A stretch of 64,000 bases of DNA. Origin: JBCBUE01 sp039818285 (GTDB taxonomy: Bacteria > Planctomycetota > Phycisphaerae > Phycisphaerales > Phycisphaeraceae). The notes below the pieces were generated by a model that saw only the letters and a program-made list of their open reading frames with translations, had not been told where the DNA came from and ran no database searches. The stretch lies in the NCBI GenBank assembly GCA_039818285.1, contig JBCBUE010000009.1, forward strand, positions 15,530-79,529. The letters are read 5' to 3'. The first letter of the stretch is position 1. Every line of letters begins with the position of its first letter. This document shows, one piece after another, positions 52,580-60,594 of the stretch. The position numbers and the translations under genes were made by a program.

Positions 52580-54941
52580 CGTCAGGGGCCTCGCGGGGCG
52601 CTGGCGGGGGGAGCGGTTCGGGATCGATCAGGCGGTCTTGTAGCAGGTAAGGCAGCAGGAACGACAGGGGCAGGGGCTGGCCGTTGACGTTTGCCACCGG
52701 GTTGGCCCGGTACACCAGGCCCGGCATCGGCGGCGCGGCCGAGCCGACCCGCCGACCGACGCGGAGCTCGTTGTTCTCGATCACGGCGCCCACCAGCCCG
52801 GCGTAGTCCCGCAGATCGCTGGGCATCAGCCGCGTCTGGTGCTTGAACCAGCCCAGGAAGAACGCCCGGCCGCCGGTGCCGATCCGGTTGCCGCGGAAGG
52901 CATCGCCGATCGAGGCCGGCGCAGCGATCGAAGTCGCGTCGCCGTAAGGCGGCCGCGCGGTGTACGTGACCGCGAGGCCGGGCCCGTCGTTGTCCAGACG
53001 ATTGCCCTCGATCAGGTTCCACATCCCCGGCAGGTCGGGCGCCGAGGTGAGGTAAGCCAGCGTCGCGCCGCCGAGCCGGTTGTCGGCGATGACCGTCTCG
53101 ACCGAGCCGAGCCAGAGCGACACGCCGCCCGAGACGAGCTGACGTCGGGCCTCGGGGGACGCCGAGTCCGTGCGATCCACGCGGTTGCCGATCACCAGGT
53201 TGCGCCGCAACGCCGGGAAGACGCTGACCCGATCGCCGGGGCTCGGCGGGACGCGCAACGGCCGATCCCAGACGATCTCGTTGGCGGTCTCGCCCCGGGC
53301 GACGTCACGCAGCTGACCGGTGCCGGGGCCCGTCTGGATCGCCATCACGAAGCGCAGACCGCGTCCCCAGCGTGGGGCGGTGTCGAGCGTTGCTCTCGTC
53401 GCCGAGGCCGACTCGATCCGCTGGCTGGCCGCGTTGTTGGTCACGTGGTGGATCAGGAAGGACTCTGACGTGTTGGCGTTGATGCCGGGGATGTCCGGGT
53501 GCGGGCCGACATCGATCGCGTGGATGCCGTTGACGACGCACTCGCGGACCTGCCCGCCGTGCAGCAGCACCGGTCGGGCAAAGACGCGCGGCGGCGTGGC
53601 GCCGGGATCGAAGCTGCGCACCGTGCATCGCTCGAAGATCACCCGCCGCGTGTGGCCGGCCAGGGCGTTGGCGCTCGTGCCGTTGCCGCCGCGAAAGTGA
53701 CCGATGAGTTCGCAATCGCTCACCCGAACGTGCGAGCCGCCGCGATTGACACGCACGGCCATCTCCGGGGCGTGGATCACGCTGTCGATGACCTCGATGT
53801 TCGCACGTCGGGACGCCTCGACCTCGAGACAAGCCAGCTGACGCGTCGGCTCCACGCGCACCAGCAGCACCCCGGCGACCCGCATGTCTCGGCCCCTGAG
53901 GCGAAGGCACCCGCCGTTGCCCGCGCCTTCGTGGATCACCGCGAGATCGACGACCCGGTGCCCGGCGCCGGGCAGCGTCAGCGCGTCACGCGGCCCGGCG
54001 TAACGCAGGACGGTCTGCCGATCGCCCGCGCTGACCCCCGCGTCGGGCGACCAATCGGCCGGCCTGCCCGCCCCACGAAGCGTCAGCGCGACGTCGTCGG
54101 GCAGCGTGAGCGGGAGCTCCAACCGCCAGTCCCCGGCGGGTAATCTCACCTCGCCTCCCCCGGCCGCACGGACGGCCTCGATCGCATGATGGAGCGCCTG
54201 GTCGATCGCGTCGCCGGGCTCGCGGTCCGCCAGCTCAACGGCAACGACCTTGGGCGTGGGCGGGCTTGGCTCCACAAACTCAAACACGGCCGGCTCGCTC
54301 CACGCCTCGGGCCCGCCGGTGCCGTTGTGCACGCGCAGCGTGGACTCGCCAACGGGCCAGTCGCCCTGGACATCGACCACGGCCTCGTAGGGCGAGACTC
54401 CTTCGGCCGCGACGTCGTGATCGACGCCGCTCGCGTCGCGCAGCCGGGCCCGCGGCGCCTCGACGCCATCGAGGTTCAGGCCGAAGACGCGCAACGTTCG
54501 CGGCTCCCCGGCGTTGTCGACACGGCACGGCCAGACCCACCAGGCCTGCGGGCGGTTGATCGCGATCGGTTCGCTCAGGACGTCGCCACGCACCGCCCGA
54601 ACCCAGGTGGTGGGGTGGGTGGTGGCGAGGTCGCCGTCGAGGTCGGGCAGTTGAGCCTGCACCAGCCGGTCGTCGGCCCGGTAGCGCGGGATCGATCGCC
54701 ACGGGCCGTCGATCCGGGCCTCGATCGTGACATCGGCCAGGCCATCGCCGAGGAGGGTGATCGTGCCGCCCTCGGGGACACGCCGGCTCGCGGACGCGAT
54801 CACCGGCGCGGCGCGCGCCGAGGGATCGGATTCATCCGCAGAGACGCCACCGGCGTCGACCGACGCCCACCACCCCGTCGCCAACACGAGCAAGCTCGCG
54901 GCGCGGCGGCACGCACGACCCGTCGTCGATCTATCTGGCAC
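52569..54941 (-). CDS. Secreted right-handed beta-helix protein
   Basis: The 790-residue product has a signal peptide (about 8-33), two IPT/TIG-like beta domains (about 50-230; PEGGTITLLGDGLADVTIEA, GEPRTLRVFGLNLDG) and a right-handed beta-helix (about 240-760) of the pectate-lyase-3/AlgG kind. Evidence for the latter: HHAIEAVRAAGGGEVRLPAG (the usual AAIDAAAAAGGGxVxLPAG), followed by coil-like repeats IEVIDSVIHAPEMAVRVNRG, VIGNRVDRTD, VIADNRLGGATLAYL and LIEGNRLDNDGPGLAV. Such proteins cleave, epimerise or bind polysaccharides outside the membrane. GTG at 54941 has GAGGG upstream and overlaps the sulfotransferase stop by 11 bp. Its place in the operon suggests it modifies the same polymer. 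Confidence 0.82.
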   Translation of the reverse strand: MPDRSTTGRACRRAASLLVLATGWWASVDAGGVSADESDPSARAAPVIASASRRVPEGGTITLLGDGLADVTIEARIDGPWRSIPRYRADDRLVQAQLPDLDGDLATTHPTTWVRAVRGDVLSEPIAINRPQAWWVWPCRVDNAGEPRTLRVFGLNLDGVEAPRARLRDASGVDHDVAAEGVSPYEAVVDVQGDWPVGESTLRVHNGTGGPEAWSEPAVFEFVEPSPPTPKVVAVELADREPGDAIDQALHHAIEAVRAAGGGEVRLPAGDWRLELPLTLPDDVALTLRGAGRPADWSPDAGVSAGDRQTVLRYAGPRDALTLPGAGHRVVDLAVIHEGAGNGGCLRLRGRDMRVAGVLLVRVEPTRQLACLEVEASRRANIEVIDSVIHAPEMAVRVNRGGSHVRVSDCELIGHFRGGNGTSANALAGHTRRVIFERCTVRSFDPGATPPRVFARPVLLHGGQVRECVVNGIHAIDVGPHPDIPGINANTSESFLIHHVTNNAASQRIESASATRATLDTAPRWGRGLRFVMAIQTGPGTGQLRDVARGETANEIVWDRPLRVPPSPGDRVSVFPALRRNLVIGNRVDRTDSASPEARRQLVSGGVSLWLGSVETVIADNRLGGATLAYLTSAPDLPGMWNLIEGNRLDNDGPGLAVTYTARPPYGDATSIAAPASIGDAFRGNRIGTGGRAFFLGWFKHQTRLMPSDLRDYAGLVGAVIENNELRVGRRVGSAAPPMPGLVYRANPVANVNGQPLPLSFLLPYLLQDRLIDPEPLPPPAPREAPDVVD

Positions 54942-55875
54942 GGGAGCCCTCAACCGATTCGTCGTCGGCCTCGATCGCCTCCGGACGTTCTTCGACAAGA
55001 CGCCGAATCGTCGCGTCGACGTCCCAGATCGGTCGATCGCGCCCCATCCACTTGGAGAACGCCTCCACGTCATCTCGGACCGCGTCGGCCACGCGCCGCA
55101 GCGCATCGACCCCGGGCTTGGGCACGTCAGACACCGATGGGCTCATCAGCCAACGCTTGCCCCACTCGACCACCCCCTCGGGCACGTACTTGCGGAACCG
55201 CAGGCGATAGGCCGACGACCAGGTCAGCATGCGCACCAGCCCGCGCGCCGAGCGGCGTTGGTCTCGGGTGTTGTGCATCGACGACGCGTCGAAGGCGGTC
55301 TCGGCGTCGTCCAGACCCAGGAAGCGCCAGCAGGCCGGCCCCATCGTCGCGCGATCGTCGAGGTACTCCTCGAAGACGATCGGCATCACGCGGTCCTCGC
55401 CCAACGCCTCCAGCCACGGCTCGATCTGCATCCAATACCGACCGATGCTGATGAGGTCGCCGGCGATGTTGACGTCGGCGTCCAGCGCGTCGTCAAACAG
55501 CGCGGGCAAACGCTTGTCGCTGACGTAGTGCAGGTGATGGCTGAGCGCTCGCTGAATGGGATCGCGGACGATGTAAAACACGCGCAGCTCGTCGCCCAGC
55601 AGGCGCTTGGCACGCTCGGCGACCCCGTCGATCCGCGGCCGCTTGGCGTACCCGGTCGAGGCCTCGCCCAGGCGGACGGCGTCGCCGGCGTCATCGAAGA
55701 GGTGCTCGTACTGGTTGCGGCCCGACTCGCTGAAGACCCGATCGTCCTGCAGGCAGTGCGGCTCCTTGTGCACCGGGAAGAAGACGCGCGGGTGCTGATC
55801 CAGGTCGCGGTACAGCGTGGTCGTCCCGCTCTTGGCGGCGCCGATGATCAGGAAGTCCGGCAGGCGCCCGCTCAC
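54931..55875 (-). CDS. Sulfotransferase (heparan/NodH type)
   Basis: The 314-residue protein has the PAPS loop FLIIGAAKSGTTTLYRDLDQ (K-S-G-T-T-T), HPRVFFPVHKEPHCLQDDRV (the family's H-P-x-x-x-x-P-x-x-K-E-P/x-H/x-F) and the 3'-phosphate motif VFYIVRDPIQRALSHHLHYV (R-D-P-x-x-R-x-x-S-H). This pattern is typical of the Sulfotransfer_1 group that acts on heparan-like and Nod-factor sugars. GTG at 55875 overlaps the GT4 stop (GTGA). Fifth sulfotransferase of the locus. Confidence 0.9.
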   Translation of the reverse strand: MSGRLPDFLIIGAAKSGTTTLYRDLDQHPRVFFPVHKEPHCLQDDRVFSESGRNQYEHLFDDAGDAVRLGEASTGYAKRPRIDGVAERAKRLLGDELRVFYIVRDPIQRALSHHLHYVSDKRLPALFDDALDADVNIAGDLISIGRYWMQIEPWLEALGEDRVMPIVFEEYLDDRATMGPACWRFLGLDDAETAFDASSMHNTRDQRRSARGLVRMLTWSSAYRLRFRKYVPEGVVEWGKRWLMSPSVSDVPKPGVDALRRVADAVRDDVEAFSKWMGRDRPIWDVDATIRRLVEERPEAIEADDESVEGSRAR

Positions 55876-57077
55876 GTGGTCGCCTCCGCGGTCTGCGGGG
55901 CGGGGGCCGGCGAAGGATCAACACCCAACGCCTTCATCGCGGCGTGCAGCCCGGCGGCCGGGTCCCACGCCTCACGAAACTCGGCGAGGACACGGCGGGC
56001 GCCGTCGCGATAGGTCGCCAGGCTCGTCTCATCGGTCGCGTCGCGCAGCGCCTCGATCAGCTCGTCGAGCCGGCCCGGCCCGAACCGCCGACCGCTCACG
56101 CGGTCGATCACCAGGTCGTGCGCCGCGCCGACGACGTCGGTGCACACCACCGCCAGCCCGGCCGCCATGGCCTCTTGCACCACCAGCGCCCAGGGCTCGA
56201 AATCGCTGGGCAGCACCAGCAGGTCGCTCGACGCGTACACCTCGACGATCCGATCGAACTCGCAAAACCCCAGCCACTCGACGCGCGGCTTGAGTGGTTC
56301 CGGCACCCGGGCCGCCAGGCTCTCCCGCAGCGGGCCGTCGCCGGCGATCACCAGGTCCCACGTCGGCCGCTCCTGCGCGAGCGCCACGAACGCGTCGACC
56401 AGCAGGTCCACCCGCTTCACGTCGACCAGCCGACCGGCGAACAGCAGCTTGCGTCGCCCGTCGCTCGCTCGGCGATCGGCGCCCAGGCCGAGCGCGTCGT
56501 AATCCGGCAGGAAGGGCACGGTGAAGATGCGGCCCTCCGGCACGCCGTAATACGCGAAGTACTCTCGGCCGGCCTGCCCCGCGGCCATCACGGCGTCGAA
56601 CCCGCGCAGCAGCCTGCCGATCACCACACGCTTGGCCCCCCGCTTCCAAGCGGGCAGTCGGTGCTCGGCGTAGATGTTCGAGTCGCCCCGCAAGACCACC
56701 GGCACGCCCGCCTTTCGCGCCGCTCGAGCGACCGTGAGGTTGGCGATCGAGTTGTAGCCGTGGCAGATCACGAACCGCACGCGCTCGCGGACCAGGTAGT
56801 CCCAGATGCGCCGCCCCTTGCGGTACTCACGCTTCGGGTGGCGCATCAAGGGTTCGCTGGGGTCCTCGCCGGCCTCCGAGAAGGCGGTGGCGTGGATCTC
56901 GGGCGGGAGGTCGACCTGCCACTCGAAGTCCGTCTTGGCGTGGGTAAAGACGCTGAGCAATCGGAAGCCGTCCAGCGACGCCGCGAGCGCGGCGTGGAGG
57001 TGAACGCGATAGGGCGCCACGCAGTTCGCGACGATCGCGACCGCCGGCCGTTGGTCCGATCCGTCAGGCTTCAACAC
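55872..57077 (-). CDS. GT4 family glycosyltransferase
   Basis: The 401-residue protein is a GT4 enzyme: VAIVANCVAPYRVHLHAALA at the start, FVICHGYNSIANLTVARAAR, RGDSNIYAEHRLPAWKRGAK, then KLLFAGRLVDVKRVDLLVDA, LVIAGDGPLRESLA and PSDFEPWALVVQEAMAAGLA (E-x7-E). GTG at 57077 begins the minus-strand half of the locus (GT4, sulfotransferase, beta-helix, GT4, Wzy, sulfotransferase, GT4, sulfotransferase), so its promoter lies in 57078-57443. Confidence 0.93.
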   Translation of the reverse strand: MLKPDGSDQRPAVAIVANCVAPYRVHLHAALAASLDGFRLLSVFTHAKTDFEWQVDLPPEIHATAFSEAGEDPSEPLMRHPKREYRKGRRIWDYLVRERVRFVICHGYNSIANLTVARAARKAGVPVVLRGDSNIYAEHRLPAWKRGAKRVVIGRLLRGFDAVMAAGQAGREYFAYYGVPEGRIFTVPFLPDYDALGLGADRRASDGRRKLLFAGRLVDVKRVDLLVDAFVALAQERPTWDLVIAGDGPLRESLAARVPEPLKPRVEWLGFCEFDRIVEVYASSDLLVLPSDFEPWALVVQEAMAAGLAVVCTDVVGAAHDLVIDRVSGRRFGPGRLDELIEALRDATDETSLATYRDGARRVLAEFREAWDPAAGLHAAMKALGVDPSPAPAPQTAEATT

Positions 57078-57443
57078 GCCCGCCCCGCCAAGCGCCCGGC
57101 CAATCGAAGACCGAGCGGGCCTTGTCGGCCACCTCGGCCGGAAGAATCGCTGCTCGAGATGCCGCCATGCGTCCGCTCATTGCCGGGTCGAAGTCATCGC
57201 TGATAATCGCAGAAAACCTGCGAAAAGGCCGGGTGATTCCCCAACCGCCTTAATATACCATTCGCCCGAAAGTCGCTGATCGGCGATCGGACGTGCCCGC
57301 CCGCCCCGATGCATGGTTTGACCGCACTCACGAAAGACGTGGATGACACCCCGGTTCCAATCCAACACCAACGCCGTTCGCTCATCGAATCGATCGGTTC
57401 GTGAGCGATCGATTCAGAGCGAGCCCCGTCGGTTGGTGCATCC
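57078..57443. other. Divergent regulatory region
   Basis: This 366-bp region separates two divergent halves of the polysaccharide locus and contains no convincing gene. It holds an AT-rich patch with TTAATATA (57251-57258), whose minus-strand reading includes TATATT as a possible -10 box, and the 10-bp inverted repeat at 57387-57415. It should contain the promoters of both operons. Confidence 0.6.
57387..57415. repeat. Inverted repeat, possible operator or 5' UTR hairpin
   Basis: GAATCGATCG (57387-57396) and CGATCGATTC (57406-57415) are perfect 10-bp arms around a 9-nt spacer. Outer GCTC/GAGC bases (57380-57383 and 57417-57420) extend the symmetry with a few mismatches. It lies 28 nt before the ATG of the GT2 gene at 57444, so it could be a repressor site or an RNA hairpin affecting translation. 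No T-run follows, so it is not a terminator. Confidence 0.6.
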
Positions 57444-58415
57444 ATGAACGCCTCGGTCGCCGCCGTTGACCCGATGCCCGGCCAGGCCGACGCCACGAGC
57501 AAGAGCGGTGCGCCGGCGTCGGTGATCATCCTGACGCTCAACGAAGCGGTGAACATCGAGGCCTGCCTCGCCTCTTGCCGGTGGTGCGACGACGTGCACG
57601 TCGTCGACTCGGGGTCGACCGACCGCACCGTCGAGCTGGCCGAGGCGATGGGGGCAACGCTGCACCACCACCCCTTCACGTCGTTCGGCGAGCAACGCAA
57701 CTGGGCGATCGACAACGTCGGCACCAAGCACGACTGGATCTTCCACCTCGACGCCGACGAGCGTTTCACGCCGGAGCTGGTCGACGAGATGGCCCGCCTG
57801 CTGGCCGAGGACCCGGGCGTCGACGGCTTCCTTGCGCCCCAGCGGATGATGATGATGGGCACGTGGATCAAGCGATCCGCCGGGTACCCCATCTATCAGG
57901 TGCGGTTCTTCCACAAGCACCGCATGCGATTCATCGACCACGGGCACGGCCAGCGCGAGGACCCGTCGGCCACAACGGGCGTGCTGAAGGAGCCATACGT
58001 GCACGAGGCCTTCAGCAAGGGCATCGACGACTGGATCAGCAAGCACAACCGCTACTCGACGCTCGAGGCCGAGCAGGTGCTCAAGGGCACCGGGGACCAG
58101 TGGCGGTGGGCGGACCTGGTGGCGGGCGATCGCGTGCGTCGGCGTCGGGCGGTGAAGCAGATGCTGTACCACGTCCCCGGGCGTCCGTTGATCCGCTTCG
58201 CGATCGTGCTGCTGCAGGGCGGCATCTTCGAGGGCCGAGCCGGCCTGACGTACGCGCACCTGATCGCGATGTACGAGCGGATGATCGCGATCAAGGTCGG
58301 CCTCATGCGTGCCGACCGAGCCGCCGAGAGCCGGCGACACGCGTCGAACGATCACCCCGGCAGCCGCACCGACCAAGCCAACGACGCCCTGCCGTCCGCC
58401 TCGGGGAGCGACTAA
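57444..58415 (+). CDS. GT2 glycosyltransferase, WaaE/KdtX-like
   Basis: The 323-residue protein has the GT2 start SVIILTLNEAVNIEACLASC, then VHVVDSGSTDRTVELAEAMG (typical V-V-D-S-G-S-T-D-x-T), FTSFGEQRNWAIDNVGTKHD (matches F-x-x-F-x-x-Q-x-N) and IFHLDADERFTPELVDEMAR with the D-A-D-E motif. This is the WaaE/KdtX branch that adds hexoses to core or polymer sugars. The C-terminal part contains helices (about 230-290). It is followed immediately by the acyltransferase gene. Confidence 0.93.
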   Translation: MNASVAAVDPMPGQADATSKSGAPASVIILTLNEAVNIEACLASCRWCDDVHVVDSGSTDRTVELAEAMGATLHHHPFTSFGEQRNWAIDNVGTKHDWIFHLDADERFTPELVDEMARLLAEDPGVDGFLAPQRMMMMGTWIKRSAGYPIYQVRFFHKHRMRFIDHGHGQREDPSATTGVLKEPYVHEAFSKGIDDWISKHNRYSTLEAEQVLKGTGDQWRWADLVAGDRVRRRRAVKQMLYHVPGRPLIRFAIVLLQGGIFEGRAGLTYAHLIAMYERMIAIKVGLMRADRAAESRRHASNDHPGSRTDQANDALPSASGSD

Positions 58416-59039
58416 GTGAGCGCTGCGCCCCCAACCAACCCGGACCTCGGCACGGCGGGCGTCGAACCCGCGCCCCGCGTCAACCCGGACCCGACCCCGT
58501 GGAGCTTCCGCGCCAAGGTCGGCCGAACCCTGTGGCACCTGGTTGGCAGCGTCGTGTTCCGCCTGACGTTTCACAACTGGTACGGCCTGCGCGCGGCGAT
58601 CCTGCGGCTGTTCGGGGCCAAGATCGGCCGAGGCACCAAGATCCGCCCCACCGCGCACGTCGAGGTGCCCTGGATGCTCGAGGTCGACGACGAGGCCAGC
58701 GTCGGCGACTTCGCGATCCTCTACTGCCTCGGCGCGATCCACATCGGCAAGCGAGCGAGCGTCAGTCAGTACGCCCATCTCTGCGCCGGCACGCACGACT
58801 ACACCGACCCCCGGCTCCCGCTGATCCGCAGCCCGATCAACATCGGCGAAGACGCATGGATCGGCGCCGACGCCTTCGTCGGGCCGGGCGTCACGGTCGG
58901 CGCCCTCACGGTGCTCGGCGCGCGGGCGAGCATCTACAAGGACGCCGAGCCCGGCAAGGTGTACGTCGGTAACCCGGCCCGCCCGATCAAGGACCGCGTC
59001 CTGCGCACGGGCGATGCCGACCGCGATGCCTCCTCGTGA
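58416..59039 (+). CDS. WcaF-like hexapeptide acyltransferase
   Basis: The 207-residue protein has a left-handed beta-helix of hexapeptide repeats (about 65-190: IGRGTKIRPTAHVEVPWMLE, VGDFAILYCLGAIHIGKRAS, IGADAFVGPGVTVGALTVLG) and CAGTHDYTDPRLPLI, the catalytic-His loop of the WcaF family, which acetylates sugars in colanic acid synthesis. It ends VYVGNPARPIKDR, the usual coenzyme A tail. GTG at 58416 follows the GT2 stop without spacing. Likely O-acetylates the polymer. Confidence 0.93.
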   Translation: MSAAPPTNPDLGTAGVEPAPRVNPDPTPWSFRAKVGRTLWHLVGSVVFRLTFHNWYGLRAAILRLFGAKIGRGTKIRPTAHVEVPWMLEVDDEASVGDFAILYCLGAIHIGKRASVSQYAHLCAGTHDYTDPRLPLIRSPINIGEDAWIGADAFVGPGVTVGALTVLGARASIYKDAEPGKVYVGNPARPIKDRVLRTGDADRDASS

Positions 59040-59058
59040 CGAACCATGCTCCGACGCG

Positions 59059-60594
59059 CTACTCGGGGATCTCGTTCACGGTGTAATAGCCGACGGGGTG
59101 CCAGAGGCCGGCCTCGGGGTCCTCGGCAGAACGCACGCCGTCCATCCTCAACTCGTGCAGGTGACCCCTGACGACGCCGTCGACCGTGAGGCGGACCGAC
59201 AGGCCGTCGTCGGCGACGATCGCGGCGGTAACGGTCTGGTCGGTGTGGTCGATCTCGGGGCTGCCGTACGCGGCCTGGTGCCAATAGGTCCAGCTCCGCA
59301 TGGCGTATGAGCCCGGGTCGCCGGCGGTCGCGGGATCGACGGGCTTGGTGAAGGAGAGCGTGAAGCCGTCGGGCTCGATGCGCATCTCGTGCACCTCGAA
59401 GGGCACCTCGCCGGTCCAGCGCAGCCGCTCGAAGCCATAGGGCTTCTCGCCTCGCGATCCCCAGCCGCGATTGGTCTGGCCGACGAACATGTAGCCCTGC
59501 TCGGTCATCAGCACGCCGACGGGCCCGGACTTGAAGCCGGAGACGAAGTGGAACACGGCCCCCTGCTGCACGCCGTTGACTTCCTCAAGAAAGATGCGGT
59601 TGACCTGGCTGTGGGTGATCTCGCCGACGAACATCTGCCCGGCGAATGGGCCGAACTTGCCGTCGCTGTTGTCCCAGACGATGCCGGTCGGCGAGCGGCC
59701 GACGATGTTGAAGGGGTAAACGATGGCGGGCGGGATGAACCGGGGGTTGCGCTCGCGCTCGTCGACGACATAGGTCTGCTTCTCCTCGGGTGCGCCGGGG
59801 TTGGGGCCGAGATAGTCCTCGTACCCCTTGGCCTTGAGGTCCTCGCGGGCCTGGCCGTACCACTTGTTGCCGCTGGGGTTGCCGGCGTGCGAGCCCAGCT
59901 TGAGGTGCTTGAGGTGGTTGGTGCCGTTCCACAGCCCCTGATTGTCGTTGTAGAAGAGCTCGCCGCGGGCGTCGTAGCCGATGCCGCCGGGCGAGCGGAT
60001 GCCGGCGACGCTGGGGAGCATCTCGCCCTCGGGGGTGATGCGCACCGCCCATCCGCGCATGTACGACGGGCTGCTGCTCGAGTAGGTCAGGCACAGCACG
60101 GCCCATAGGTTGCCGTCCTTGTCGGGCGGGGCGAGGAAGTTGTACTCGTGGTAGTCGGGCGTCGAACCCCACTCGTCGTTGAAGGTCTCGTAGACGTCGG
60201 CGACGCCATCGCCGTCCTCGTCTTGAAGGCGGAGCAGTTGGGTGTGCTCGCTGGCGTAGAGCCAGCCGTCGTTCCAGACCAGACCCAGCGGCTCGTCGAG
60301 CCCGGTCGCGAACTCGGTGAAGGCGATGTCTTGCACCGGGCCGAACAGATGATCGACGAGGTAGACGTCGCCGCGGCGGGTGGCGACCGCCATGCGATCG
60401 TCGGGCATCAGCGTCATCGCCCCGGCCTCGAAGACCACGCCCTCGGGCGTGGGGATGTCCTCGATGACGTAGTACTTCCGCTCGCTCTCGGGCTGCTGAG
60501 CGAAGGCCGCGGCCGCGTGGATCACGGCTAGCGACGCGGTCAGCAAACAGGCGGCTAGCGTTCGGCCGAGGCTTGAGTCGGTTGATCGATCCAT
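59059..60594 (-). CDS. Secreted sorbosone/glucose-dehydrogenase-like beta-propeller
   Basis: The 511-residue protein has a signal peptide (about 12-33, ending A-A-A-F-A-Q) and a beta-propeller of the PQQ-dependent sugar dehydrogenase superfamily. PEGVVFEAGAMTLMPDDRMA starts it, followed by LDEPLGLVWNDGWLYASEHT, IRSPGGIGYDARGELFYNDN and RSPTGIVWDNSDG, the typical repeating strand pattern of planctomycete membrane-bound dehydrogenases. One EF-hand-like loop (DEDGDGVADVYE, about 125-136) is present. A C-terminal domain (about 400-511) is unassigned. ATG at 60594 lies inside the cytochrome gene (40-bp overlap), so the two are made together. Electrons would pass to that cytochrome. Confidence 0.85.
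   Translation of the reverse strand: MDRSTDSSLGRTLAACLLTASLAVIHAAAAFAQQPESERKYYVIEDIPTPEGVVFEAGAMTLMPDDRMAVATRRGDVYLVDHLFGPVQDIAFTEFATGLDEPLGLVWNDGWLYASEHTQLLRLQDEDGDGVADVYETFNDEWGSTPDYHEYNFLAPPDKDGNLWAVLCLTYSSSSPSYMRGWAVRITPEGEMLPSVAGIRSPGGIGYDARGELFYNDNQGLWNGTNHLKHLKLGSHAGNPSGNKWYGQAREDLKAKGYEDYLGPNPGAPEEKQTYVVDERERNPRFIPPAIVYPFNIVGRSPTGIVWDNSDGKFGPFAGQMFVGEITHSQVNRIFLEEVNGVQQGAVFHFVSGFKSGPVGVLMTEQGYMFVGQTNRGWGSRGEKPYGFERLRWTGEVPFEVHEMRIEPDGFTLSFTKPVDPATAGDPGSYAMRSWTYWHQAAYGSPEIDHTDQTVTAAIVADDGLSVRLTVDGVVRGHLHELRMDGVRSAEDPEAGLWHPVGYYTVNEIPE

Noticed and set aside
57177..57371. Small frames in the divergent region
   Set aside because: No ribosome site or motif, and the region is better explained by promoters and an inverted repeat.
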